A stretch of DNA of 64,000 nt, taken from Leucocoprinus leucothites. Lineage: Eukaryota; Basidiomycota; Agaricomycetes; Agaricales; Agaricaceae. The translations under genes and the position numbers were made by a program. Location of the stretch: contig JAACJO010000001.1 of the NCBI GenBank assembly GCA_013368445.1, positions 3,472,001 through 3,536,000 of the forward strand, written 5' to 3'. Shown one piece after another: positions 11,646-23,332 of the stretch (position 1 is the stretch's first letter; each line of letters starts with the position of its first letter). A model generated the notes under the pieces. It saw only the letters and a list, made by a program, of their open reading frames with translations, searched no databases and was not told the DNA's origin.

Positions 11646-12935
11646 ACGTTGTTAGGTCTTGTGGTTTCAAGGTAATCCTCTGGTTGTTAAACTTGAATGA
11701 CTGAATTCATCAAGTGCGGACTTTCAGAGCAACGGGTACAGGAAACGAACATGTAGTAGGAGTGGCCTAATCATTCATGCGTCCTGCAGTCCTGCTTCAA
11801 GGTTCGTGCGATCGGAGCCGCGTCTCCCGTTGATGGCAATGGGTTTGACAGAGCCTGGCCGAACTTTTAATGATAATGGCCGGTGGCATCGCTTCAACCA
11901 GAGCCATCATTCTTGTGCGTGCTTAAGCTGGGGGAGCATGAAGAAGTTGTGCGAGCTGAAGGACTGCAGGGACTCTTCGGTAGCGTCTGTGATGCAATGA
12001 AGGGACGTCCTCGTCTACAACAGGGCGTCATCGCCTAATATCAAATGAGTCCATCTTCTCATCATTATCGCAATTATTCTCACCCATGTGTATCCCTTTC
12101 TGCGCATCTCGACTATCGTGAACCATGCTCTTTTTTGCCCTCTTCCTCTCTTGCCCCACCGCGGACCAGGTCCACGCAGGTTCGAGCTGGTGTACTCTTC
12201 CTATATCGACCATCGCTTCAAGCAACAGCGTTGTAATACAGCACTACCAGATAGGGTCTGATTCATCCCGACGGATTGGTCTGATATACGTGGCCGCCCG
12301 CCGTATAAAGTTATCGAATTCGGATTGGCTCGGGACTTTGAGTACGCCAAGATGTGGCTGGGGCGCACGTTGAAGGGAATATTTCTTCGTCCAGAGAAAT
12401 CCGGGCTGCATCAAAGGCGCTTAACGTCTCATAAGATTTTCCTTCGTAGAGAGGGGGTGGCAGCAGGCAGAGGAGACTAGGCTGGGTATATTGGACAATC
12501 TTGTATATTGATGGGTTGAACGGATACAAGCGCCGATTTATAAAGATAGCCCAAGAGAATATAAGTTAACTTAGCAAGACATGAGGGAGAGAGGCTATGA
12601 GAGGGGGAGACTCGGGTTGGACACACTCCCTCGAGCAGGTCGGAACGTGACTGCAGATCAACGGGATTTGAAATTCATTTGATCAGTCACGTTGTGTCAG
12701 GGGAATGACCAACAGGCTGGATAATTAAATCTCGGCACCGAATGCTAAAGTGCTGCTTAACGCTGACTAAATCCAAAGAGAGACTACCAGGCGACTCATA
12801 TTCCCTTGCCTCCGCCCACTGCTGCCGCTTTTCTTACTCTTAAGTTTCATCACCCTGACACTGCAAGTTATTTCAACGAGCTACAAACACATTATCCACC
12901 TTTTGGGCGATTCTCTGTGCTTAAACCAGCAAAAA
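11646..12935. other. Spacer upstream of MGMT, no gene supported
   Basis: Short frames only. Positions 12250-12350 faintly recall the catalytic and metal-binding loops of kinase-like genes, but frames are broken and the match is too weak to call. The last 200 bases should hold the MGMT promoter. Confidence 0.35.
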
Positions 12936-13717
12936 ATGCCGAAGGCCCAGTCCTTGAAAGTTCTGAATAGAGAGGAATTTATTTACGCGCCAAGTCGTCC
13001 AAAGACACCCTTGTCCAGCGTCTCCAGCAGCGCGCCCAATATCCCCGAGAATGGAACCTCTAGCACGCCAGCTGCCCTCAGGACCACACGAGCAGAGTCA
13101 ACGTCCAAAAATAGCACTGATGTCGAAGCCCTCGACGTTACAAGCGAGATTCAGACCGCTTTTCCTCGCGGTGAAGCCGAAAGACTGAAATATCGAACTA
13201 AAGAAGGAAAGGTAATTATTCCGGCTGTCCTCCGTGTTCGCTTGGTGCCGGTTAACACGCGTTATGACAGAAAGTGACCCCATATCAGTGGGACGTGTAC
13301 GATTTCATTATGAAGATCCCCAGAGGCAAAGTCACGACGTACAAGATTATTTCTGATTCTATCGGAGGTTCGGCACGGTCAGGTAAGAGTTAATCTGCTA
13401 ACCAGCTGCCGTTGTTTGTGTTCTGACGAATCTTCACAGCGGGTGGCGCGCTCAAGATAAACCCATTCGCTCCATATGTTCCTTGTCACCGCGTTGTAGC
13501 TTCAAACTTTTTCATAGGCGGCTACTGTGGACAATGGGCTGGGCGTGAGTCGTCGAATACAGGAGGGTCGGTAAAACCGGAGGACAAAGACCAGCATCAG
13601 ATCAGGCGCAAAATCGGATTTTTGAAAGAGGAAGGAGTCGAAGTCGATGGGAAAGGTTTCTTAATGACCCAGAAGAGCGTCATTTGGAGACCAGTCTTGG
13701 GTTCTCCTCCCTTTTAG
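12936..13717 (+). CDS. O6-alkylguanine-DNA alkyltransferase (MGMT)
   Basis: Exons 12936-13211, 13271-13382 and 13440-13717 give 221 aa. The enzyme removes alkyl groups from O6 of guanine in the nucleus by moving them to its own Cys, a one-use suicide repair. After about 90 residues of Ser/Thr-rich, probably disordered N-terminus, the domain begins with KVTPYQWDVYDFI, then IPRGKVTTYK, and reaches the active-site motif PCHRVV with Cys145. The helix-turn-helix Arg and the GG loop (SIGGSARS) are present. The C-terminus matches GFL.EEGVEVDGKGFL. Intron 1 is 59 nt; without it the frame would hit a stop just before the domain. A fragment of the same gene lies at 18696-18830 and a pseudogene at 9185. 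Confidence 0.92.
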
Positions 13718-15571
13718 TTGTAGCTTCCTAGGCTCTTGTTGTACAGACTCCTGTAGTTTGGCTCTGTCTTGGTATCTTCGTAATTTTCTGTCAGTAGAAC
13801 TTGGATTCAAATGCTAAAATCCTGAAGCTAGGTTGGATACAGCTTAAGGAAACACATGCCGACTTGGCAAAATATGGCATCGGCGTCCTGTTCACTTTCC
13901 AAGTCAAACGTGCGTCCCTCATCTTGACCACGGCGGCAACAAAACCATAATTCGAGTGAAAGATACTTAGCTTAGAAATGTGTCCGGATGCGAAGCACTC
14001 AACAGTGGGCAAAGAAGAAGCAAAGCAAAGAATGTCAATCGAACCTAGTATAGCACCTGTGATGATGAAACGTCTTCTGACCCCTCCAACGCTACAAAGC
14101 AAGGCCATGAGTCATGCAAAAGGGGGAAAGGGATCAAGGCTGTGGAGGTCCTTCGAAGTAATGCTGTGATTCACCCACAGAGTCCATACTCGATATAGCA
14201 TTCAGGGAGACAACCTGGTTGAGAAGGGGATACAAAGCAAAAGAAAAATAGTAACTTCAGCTATATGGGTTGAGAGAAAGATACCGGTGTTTGGTTTGGC
14301 TGAGATTACCGAGTCTATGTTATCTTGTTTTTCATCTTCCTCACTATTACTAATCTATACCTCTGCTGACATGTCTGCGGAACGGTAAGCTTCGGCTAAA
14401 CATGTTTTTGACTGTCTAACACCGATTCGCATCCAGAATACTCCTCACCACAACAACGAAGACCCCCTTGTCTGTGCCGACAAGGGGGCGGTGTGACCCT
14501 CTGTCCCGATAACTTGCCTTGATCGCCCGATTGTTACGAACCGAGCCGCACAAGTACGACTAATTATAGCTTGTTAAGCGACATCAGCGTTCTCGGAAGC
14601 CCTGAACAGCATTGCCTGTCATCTGTAGTAAATCAACACCTGGTCGGGGTTGGAAAACGCTTTGACAACGCTTACATGTGTGGCTGCATGGCCTGAACTG
14701 GCTTGTTTGGAAGCAGGCCGGCGAGTTTCCAGAAATCTGAGCTCATACTCAACCAACCCTTCACCACGTACACAATTCTAGTCACTCCAGCTCGATCTTC
14801 GGGATATATTTTTTTTTTGCGATATTCCTAGAGCACCATACTGTCACTAAGTTCTTGATAAGAAGCTCCAAGCTCGAAAAAACAAGGGCACGACTTGGTG
14901 GCGGCCGCCGGGCGGCCTGTTGATCTTATGGCAGCTTCAGAACCCTACTCAACTCGAAATGCATAGGTTTTTGATACTTCTGAAGACTTCAGACAGCAGA
15001 GTTAAATGACATTGGGCGTTTATGTCTCATGTTCAAACATGTAGGACAAAGTCTTGGACAAACTATACTTAATAACTGGAGACTCGGAACGCCTCTTCGA
15101 GCTCAAGGAGATATCGACACCTAGGTAACCCTAACCGCCAGATTGTTACTTTTGAGTTGGTCCCGAATGTGGATGATTCAAATTGCTGGATCTCTTAGGC
15201 GAGATCTGAAGTGATGAGGCAAGTACAATAGCATCACTTGAGATTGAAGTAGTTTGCATGTTCACAGCATGTTTGTTGCATGGGCAGATGTATGTCACCG
15301 CTCCGAATTTCTATCAGATTTTTCTAGTGGGTCCCTGACAGATATTCTGAGGCCGAAGCGTTGATCACTACACTTCACATCGTTACCGCATCCGGGTTTC
15401 TTCTCCCAAAAATTCCTGAAGAGGCCAGGACACGAAGTTCATGCTTGCTTTTTAAGGGACTTTATTTCCGAATACTTTAAGAAGGCGTCGATAAAATCGC
15501 ACACTTACTCACTTCCTCCTACAACACACCGAGTTCTTATCTTCACGCGATATAATTCATCTCAAACTGCC
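13718..15571. other. Gene-poor spacer of 1.85 kb
   Basis: No gene is supported on either strand. It holds one strong hairpin (14463-14488) and a short two-exon reading (from 14370) of about 25 codons that resembles nothing known. Confidence 0.45.
14463..14488. repeat. Perfect hairpin, 10-bp stem and 6-nt loop
   Basis: CCCCCTTGTC and GACAAGGGGG are exact reverse complements with loop TGTGCC. It could be a transcript stem or a remnant of a mobile element end. No target-site duplication was noticed. Confidence 0.7.
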
Positions 15572-15676
15572 GTGAATCAGGTCGTTATCCAACACCAGCC
15601 TCGCTATCGGAGATGCCAAAACCGTCAACTAGCAATTCGTGCGTTTGGCATTCACTCTATCATTGGGGTTCCACTC

Positions 15677-18512
15677 ATGGAGAGCCGCGCTTCTTTGCAG
15701 CTCACAACATACTGCACCAAGCACCCCTCCCCGATCAAGAGAGCCCCGGGCCACTGGGTCTCAGGGTCAACATGTTCTCAGTGAGCCTGTCAAGTGCGTC
15801 TCGGTTAGTTAGTCCAGTCATGTGACATGCTGATGTAATGTGTAGAGACACCCCGCGCAGCGCGAAAGGTCATGTTGGTACCGTTGGACAGAACAAGATC
15901 CGCCCAGATATTGCTCAGCAGATGACTCGCGAGTTGTTGCAATGCAGCCTCGAGGATTTTCTAAAATCCTACGTTCCGTTCGTTCCAACAGAGGCTGCTG
16001 TTGATGCTACAGTCTCACATTTAAAGTATTGGATGCCTGCACATGGATCATGGCGGGGCTTCGAAGGCCACCCACCCTCCAAGGTCCGCGGGAACGAGAA
16101 CACGGTTTTCGCCAAGCTCAAGCCGATTATCAATGCTCTGGCAAGAGTTCCATGCTCAGACCAAGATGGCCCCCGCAATCCTACATTTCACTACATGGAC
16201 ACCGGGAACACCCTCGTCAAAGGAGAAATTCCCGGTAGCTCTTTCAGAGTCGATGCATGCCTATCGACTTCATCATACAAGGCCTCGCCGTCAACAATGA
16301 AGACCTACGAAATGGCACTAATTGCCGAATTTAAGAAAAGTTCCGATACTGAAAAGGATTACGATGTAAGTATAAATGACCTGGATAGTGTGTCGTGGAC
16401 TCATAACCATTTAGGATCGCTTGAAAGTTGTGAGCGCTGCAAACCACATTATGAATGACGATCCACGGAGGATGTGGATGTATGGGGTATGGGTTCCATT
16501 TCTCGCGAAATCAAGCACAAGTAACACGTTCATCGCTCGACAGATTACTATTGAAGACGGAAAGATGGCGGTTTGGTATTTCTCGCGTTCTCATTCGGTG
16601 AAATCAGACGACTTTGATTTTACAAAGGTAGGAGTAATCATTAAGCTATTGCATAGGTGAAATATAACAGTCGTGTTTTCCACTCCAGGATCGCCGGACG
16701 TTCCTTAGGGTATTCATGTCCTTCCTCTTCGCAAGAGAAAGGGAGATGGGATTTGATCCTGCTGTTCGCCGCGTCCCTCACGGAGACGAAAGTCGTTACA
16801 TCTACACAATTAGACCGACTTTGGACCCACCACGACACTTTAGGACTATCAAACCGATTTTTAACCCACGACTTGCGTGTATCACCGGGCGGAAAACACG
16901 GGTTTGGGAGGCCGAGGAAGTTCATGAAAGCTCAGATACAGCCGAAGTCCTCAATAATGGTGGAAAGAAGTTCGCTCTCAAAGACGTTTGGCTAGATGAA
17001 GGATCGCGGCCTGAGAAGGAAATTCAAGATCTCATCATCGAGAGGCTAAAAGATATAGCAGGTGCTCGGCGTGACTGGCCTGAGGGATACCTCGGTGAAT
17101 GCATCACCGCGGCACTGACAGACTTTCCTTCGAACTTGCCATTTATGAAAATCGAGTGTGACGGATGGGGGGAGAAATGCGGTGGCCGCCACGATAAGGC
17201 CGAACCTAACTCCGCTATTTTGCAGCCACCGCCAATTGTACCAACTTATCAACAATCCGCAAAACTCATAATCCCAGGATCCAGTCAGATATCGTCCGCT
17301 CCGACAACTAGTAGCGGTCATTCCAGCCCAGCCCCTGTTCAAATGTGTTCTCCCCGCAGATACCTTGCTAAGAGGCAATATAGACTTGTTTACCAGGATG
17401 TCGGCTTTGCTCTCCACGATTCCAAAGACCTCAAAGTTTCGTTCAATGCAATTCGAGACATCCTCGTAGGTGCGCTATTTGATAATGATCTTCCGAGTCT
17501 TGTTGTTGATGACAGTCCAGCCCTAACGCTTTTGTTCCTTGCTGGCTGGGTTCACAGGGACATCAGCACCGGTAACATCATTATTGTCAGAGCTGGCAAC
17601 ACTTTTCGAGGGCTGTTGAGTGACTTTGAGTATGCAAAGGAAATCGATCGTGCTGACGAACCAAAATCCGATCCTAAAACGGTAATACTCATCTGTCACG
17701 GTCTGTTCGGTTCTGACTGTTTGCTCTAGGGAACGCCTTTCTTCATGCCACTGGAAATTCATCTTGGCTACACCATTGCTCATCTTGTCAAAGGTCGGGG
17801 TGTTGAAGACCGGAAAGACCGTGTGCGAGCATATCTTGATTACCGTCCTGGCCGGAAGGCGCGACCCGCTCCTCCGCCAACTCGCCAAGCCCCCTTGAAG
17901 TTTCAACATCATCATGACCTAGAATCCTTGATGTGGATTGCATTATGGTTTCTAATCTGTCAAGTCAGGCCAGCGCCGCTCATCGAGTCCGGTGGTCCGA
18001 ATCAAACACAACTTGGTGCTGCAATCTTCACAAATACTCCAATACCTTCTTTCAACCGACAGCAGCTGTTTACAAACCGTGGTCTCGGGGTACTCCAAGA
18101 TGCCTTCCATCCTAACCTTGGCGATGACTTTTTTAACTCGTTTGCTGCTCTCCATACGACATTGCTGGATTTCTGTGTTGGTGCGGTTTCCCATACAACG
18201 GAGGATTTTGAGATGCTCTATGAAGATGTCTGGGTTGATTTCGGTCGAATAATCGATGCTGTTGTTGAGGCTGAGGGTATTGAACTGGAGATGTTGTCCC
18301 CTGACTCTAGACCGCAGCCCCAAGAGCTTTCGGAAGTTGTCGAAGATGTCATTCACGGTGATACGAGTCAGGAGGACAGGAACACAGCAGACTTGGAAGA
18401 AGAGGCAAAGTCTGGGAGCCAAATTCTATCCCAGTCCCACAACTCAGCCAACTCAAAAAAGCGTAAAGCCTCCTCTTCCTCTGTCTTTCCCCCTCGTCTT
18501 CGTATGAATTAA
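15677..18512 (+). CDS. FunK1 protein kinase, copy A (most diverged, intact)
   Basis: Exons 15677-15780, 15846-16365, 16415-16486, 16544-16627, 16689-17469, 17521-17681 and 17730-18512 give 834 aa; an upstream in-frame ATG at 15572 would add 35 residues. FunK1 is an Agaricomycete-expanded kinase family with unknown substrates. The N-terminal region opens with DTPRSAKG and LLQCSLEDF. The kinase part has VWEAEE, the Lys motif FALKDVW, the hinge-like VGFALHDSKDL, the catalytic loop HRDISTGN (Asp534), SDFE where DFG is usual, and GTPFFMPLE in place of APE. The C-terminal tail ends in a basic Lys/Arg/Ser stretch, a possible nuclear signal. The exon plan is shared with the other copies. Confidence 0.88.
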
Positions 18513-18695
18513 TTTTCACTTTGATATATCAATCATGTTTTATAATTCATTGTCACACTAATACCGCACAGTGAATAATATATTTACACTGATCACATTT
18601 GTACGTCTGGAACCAACTACTTCGTGCAATGAAGAGAAGTGGGCGTAGAGGTCGCGGCGACGGTGTCCGAGGATTCCTATAATCATGGGTATGAT
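18513..18695. other. FunK1-A 3' region
   Basis: AT-rich 3' flank. No gene. Confidence 0.4.
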
Positions 18696-18830
18696 CCCTA
18701 GCAGGCGGATCAGGCGCAAAATCGGATTTTTGCAGGAGGAAGGGGTCGAGGTCGATGGAAAAGGTTTCTTAATGGACCAGAAGAGCGTCATTTGGAGACC
18801 AGTCTTAGGCTCTCCTTCCTCAGAGTTATA
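18696..18830 (+). pseudogene. MGMT C-terminal fragment
   Basis: About 130 nt matching the end of the intact MGMT gene: IRRKIGF, EEGVEVDGKGFLM, SVIWRPVLGSP and a stop. Nothing of the catalytic part is present. It is closer to the intact gene than to the pseudogene at 9185, which lacks this end. Confidence 0.85.
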
Positions 18831-19832
18831 GCTTCTGGACTCTAGCTTTAGCAGCTTGCTTGTGAAGAAAACCATGTCACAGTGAACAATGATTCCCGTC
18901 GCACGCGAATGCCATATGCCGTAAAATAAATCCTCTACATTACAATGGAAGAAAAGAAAAAGTCAGTGCAATGGTCTTCCTCGCGTTCTTGTTTAGTCAA
19001 GTCAGATTCATTTTTAGCATGTTGAGAAGGAGAGAAAAGTCGGTAATTTCCTTTGGTCCAAGTTGCAAAGTTGCAACTTAACCATCGCCTGATTAATTCT
19101 TCATATTATCTGGGTCAGAAGATCAACAGATTTCAGTATATTGCCCCAAAGACAAAAATAAATAAATAACATACTGGTTATAAGTCGACTTTTGTGGGAT
19201 GTATCGATCATGAGTATTCTATAAATGCGGTGCCGTGGTATCTTGACCGAGTAATATATCTAACTAAAGCTAGGTACCGTCCTAGCTGGATCTCTCATCA
19301 GCCCAATCTTCCAGATCTGAAATAACCCGTCAGACAACAGAGTATTTACACAAATATCTCGATTGAGAAGTAAGGCGTGGCATTAGATAGTGATAGTTGG
19401 GTGTTACACGGGTAAATAAATTCTTTCTATCGGAAAATTCAACCAAGGGGTGACAACAGTTCGGGGTTGATCACAGATAGCTTTTCTCTGATCCGCCGCA
19501 GCGGCTTCAATACCCCTTTCTCTAAAATTCAAAAATTGCCTAAGAGAAAACATGCACCAACACCTGGATCCAGACAGCCGCTAACTGGGAATTACAGCTC
19601 TATGCCTCACTTCCGCTCCTTTCTCAGTCCCTTATATTTTCTGTTAACCAATTTCGTCCCGGAGACTCAGGCTGGTCCGATCTCAGAAACTTCAGCTTGG
19701 GCAATACACAAGAGACGATACGTCAACAATAATGTCGGGCTTGCAGTCATCAAGTTTGTCCAACAATATGTAAAACTCTTCTGATTCTTGTATCGATATC
19801 TTTGTTAAATTACGACCAGGCAAGCACTGTCT
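18831..19832. other. Spacer before FunK1-B
   Basis: No gene is seen. From about 19440 it resembles the FunK1 upstream region at 31550-31860, including the VNNNVGLAVIKFVQQYV-like stretch, so this is diverged FunK1 5' flank. Confidence 0.55.
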
Positions 19833-22496
19833 ATGCCGGTTACCCCTCCGGGTCGCTCGTGCGTAATATTTGGGTTTGTGTCATGTGACCTGCTGACGTA
19901 ACGGGTAGGGACACACAGCGCAGTGCAAAAGGAGACCTTGGTGTTCTTGACCAACACAAAATCCGGTCGGAGATTGGTGAACAAATGGCCCCGGAGCTCT
20001 TGCGGTGTACCATCGATGTGTTTCTTAGTCATTATGCTCCCTTTGACCCGCAAGACGACCATGTTGAGAGCGTAATCACCACCCTGAAGAAGAAGAACCA
20101 TTTGATGTCTGATGGCAGATGGCACCCTAGGACATACTCGAGTTTGTTCAAACCTCGTACGAAATCGTCCTCCACCAAAACTTCTCATGGCCGGAAGAAG
20201 AATTCTGAATCGGAAGCCGCAGTATTCGGCAAGCTCACCCAAATCGTCGACGATATGGCACCGCAAGGTGACACTAACAACGGTCGTACCCGTCGATTCT
20301 TCTACACCGACTGCGGAAGCAGGACTGTGGAAGGGGAGATTCAAGGTGGTGGCTTCAAGCCTGATGCCTTTGTGCTTCAAAGCCAATACGACACCGGAAA
20401 AATTACGCTTTCAGATGCAGCCGTGGTTGGAGAATTCAAGAAGAGTGACGATCCAAAAGTGACTCGCGATGTGAGCACTCAATGTAAATGTCGCTTCATA
20501 CACTCATACGGCCATCTAGAATCGCCTGAAGGTCATCAGCGCAGCGGGTCATATTATGAATAACGACCCGCGCCGAATGTGGACGTATGGGGTATGAAGC
20601 TTGTCCTACTGTTGAAGCGAGCTCAACTGATTCCCGGCTAGATCAGCATTGAGAAAGATATGATGTCCGTGTGGTACTTCTCGCGGTCGCATTCCGTGAA
20701 GGCTGACGAGTTCAATTGGGTTAAGGTATTGTGTTTACCCTGTTGTGCTAGCATGCTCTCATAGATTGTTTACAGGATCCATGGACATTTATCAAGGTCT
20801 TCGTCTCCTTTCTCTTCGCAAAGGAATTGGAGATTGGATTCGACCCTTCTGTCCGACGGGTCACCTACCGAACAAAGGAGCGCTTCATCTACGAGATCAA
20901 GGCTGAGGGTGGAACGCGATACTATCGGACAATCAAGCCGATCTTCAATCCACGAGTCGCATGCATCACCGGGAGGAAGACGTGAGTCTGGGAGGCCGAG
21001 GAGGTCCGGCCAATTAATGGGTCGTTCACCAGTGTTGAGGTCGTTGAGAAGGGAAAGAGAGTGGCACTCAAAGATGTCTGGCTTGATGAGGGTTCACAGA
21101 CTGAACGGCAAATCCAGAAGGCCATCTTTGACAAGTTGAAACAAGTGCGGGACGAAGACTACGAGTGGGCGGATGGGCCTTTGCAACCACTTATCAAGGA
21201 GGCCCTTACGAATTTTCCTCGCAATCTGCCCTTCATAGAGATTCAATGTGACGAATGGGGAACAAAGATACGGAAGTGCCATGCCGAAGCTGTAACCGAC
21301 TCGACTATAATACCGCGTAAGAGATACGAATCCTCAGTGGCACAAAATGCAAAATACCTCACGACAGGTACCACACAGTATACTCCCCCGGTCACCAGTG
21401 AACATCCCAACCCTGTTCCGTTGACGCCCCGACATCGGCTACGTGACTATGCTGTTAAGCAACAATATCGCCTTGTCTACAGCAGTGTTGGTTATGCACT
21501 CCACGACGCCAAAGACCTGTCAACATCATTCAAGGCAATCAAGGACGTGTTTATCGGTGTGCCCTTACCTCCCTTGAAAGGTGGCTGTTACTGATTCCTC
21601 TTGATTTAGCGTTGGTTCTTCTGTTTCTCGCCGGGTGGGTACATCGGGATGTCAGTGCGGGTAACATCATCATTGTAGGAGTTGACGGTCGAGCTCGGGG
21701 ACTGTTGAGTGATCTAGAACATGCAAAAGAGTTCAACCGGGAAAGGGGAGCGGCTACCAACCCGAAAATGGCATGTATATATTTTCAAGTGTGGCAAGTC
21801 ACTTATGCCACTTTACCCAAGGGCACTCCGTTCTTCATGCCAATCGAGATACATGACGGCTCGAGGCTTAAAAACATGCCACGGAGTCATCTGGGCCCCG
21901 ATATGGATGTCCTCTGGCCGGTCTACCAGTTTCATCATGATCTGGAGTCGCTTGCATGGGTCGGATTCTGGACTGGGCTTGGCAAAGTTCAACACAGCGG
22001 ATCACACCAAGTTTTCTACTGGCTTTTCACCAACGGTTTGACTCCCAGCCAATATCGCTCCCATTTCTTCAAGGGCTACAATCGACAAGAAGTTTTAAAT
22101 GCGTTCCATCCGGATCTGCGGGATACTGGATTTTCCAGCACGTTGATTGGCATTCAGGCTCACCTTCATAACTTGTGTATTTCTTTGTCAGATGAGCCGG
22201 AGAAAAGGGACTTCTATTGCCTCTATCAAACAGTTTCGGAACATTTCTTCAAGCTGGCTCAAATCGCGGACGAGGTGAACAACACGGTCAAATTTATTCC
22301 TTCACCACGCAACCCCCTGTCTTCTGATAATGACAGTGGCAAGGGTCCCTCCGGTGGCCACACAAAGGGGAAGGGAAAGGCTGATGCTCGGCAAACCTCA
22401 TCGCGGTTGCGGCAAGCTTCGACCTCGAGGGAGTGGAAAGATCCTGAGCCTCTGCGCAGGAGTGCGAGGCTTCGTGAACGCAATAATACTAATTGA
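19833..22496 (+). pseudogene. FunK1 protein kinase, copy B (one in-frame stop)
   Basis: Exons 19833-19858, 19909-20470, 20520-20591, 20642-20725, 20776-21556, 21610-21770 and 21822-22496 align with the other copies and would encode 786 residues. One TGA interrupts exon 5 at 20983-20985, where the other copies have CGA or CGC for Arg in GRKTRVWE. The last intron begins with GC instead of GT and is 51 nt without a stop, so it could be read through. The catalytic loop HRDVSAGN and the SDLE motif are intact. The single CpG-type C to T change suggests recent inactivation. A sequencing error or read-through cannot be excluded. Confidence 0.8.
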
Positions 22497-22762
22497 TGTA
22501 TTCATTGACTTTTTCAAATGCATGTAAACTTTTTGCAATCAATCTTCACTAGTTTCAGCCAGGCTCAGAGCTTTGAGCCGATTGCAAGAATAATTGAGGC
22601 ACTGGGAGTAGCTGACTGCAGAGATTGCAAGGGACAACGCTGCCGTTCCCAGCTCCACTACTATATCAAGTGCACTTCAAGCCCACCTTCCGTCATTGAT
22701 GGCACCACATTCAATGTCGATGCGACTATATCGACTGGTGCTTGTCCGAATCGTGTTACCAG
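22497..22762. other. Spacer after FunK1-B
   Basis: A 88-codon open frame (22518-22784) has no recognisable motif and overlaps the DUF1479 remnant, so it is not called. Confidence 0.35.
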
Positions 22763-22920
22763 AGGCAGCTTGAGTGCTTCTTGAAGGGAGAAAGACCATC
22801 CAATTTCCCTTGAGGCAAAGGCGAGGCAGATTTCATCCGTGTTACCACCGCTGACAACATAGATAACGATCTTGGGTGAAGGGCAATGGGATTAGCAGTT
22901 GCGCCTTCATAAGTACTGGA
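22763..22920 (+). pseudogene. DUF1479 C-terminal remnant
   Basis: Matches the last exon of the intact gene at 24944-25089: SFLKGERPS, then a TGA where the gene has TCA (Ser) or CAA, then the ADDIDND.G and RAMGLAV regions. Several differences are C to T or G to A. It shows that the DUF1479 locus was once duplicated in tandem. Confidence 0.8.
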
Positions 22921-23130
22921 AGGACTTTGAGACAGACCCCCTCGAAATGATCTCAGATAACGGTAATATCTCGGCAGAATTATCCCTTCCTTTGACGTTG
23001 AGTCATTCCTCCCAGAATCAACCCAAGGGCTTGGTTGGCATATTCAAAAAAGTGCTTAAAACGTTCAGATGCAGCATACGGTGAAACGTCGGATAAATCA
23101 GCCCCAGATCTACTTTCACCAGGGTCATAG

Positions 23131-23249
23131 TTTGCCCCAGACTCCTTACCAGTCGTTGGGATGCTGCTTATGTAACTTATTCTCCGAAGTTCTACCGAAA
23201 CTTCGTAAAGTTAATGCATCCCAACGACTGGGAGGTAGTCTGAGTTTGC
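23131..23249. promoter_or_regulatory. Large imperfect palindrome in front of the DUF1479 gene
   Basis: A perfect 16-bp inverted repeat (CCAGTCGTTGGGATGC at 23149-23164 and its complement at 23216-23231) extends outward with three mismatches to arms of about 33 bp. The loop holds a second nested pair, CGAAGTT and AACTTCG. The structure ends about 85 bp before the start codon. Confidence 0.7.
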
Positions 23250-23332
23250 CCATTTGTGGGGCTTCAGCACCGTATAAAACGACCCAGAAAATGGCAGCAG
23301 TACTTGAGCTTCAACTCTCGACTTAGTACGAG

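Noticed and set aside
12230..12370. Possible kinase catalytic-loop fragment
   Set aside because: Only a few scattered matches to HRD and DFG-like regions, frames broken; too weak to call.
14370..14525. Short two-exon reading starting MSAER
   Set aside because: Only about 25 codons and overlaps the hairpin; no support from any known family.
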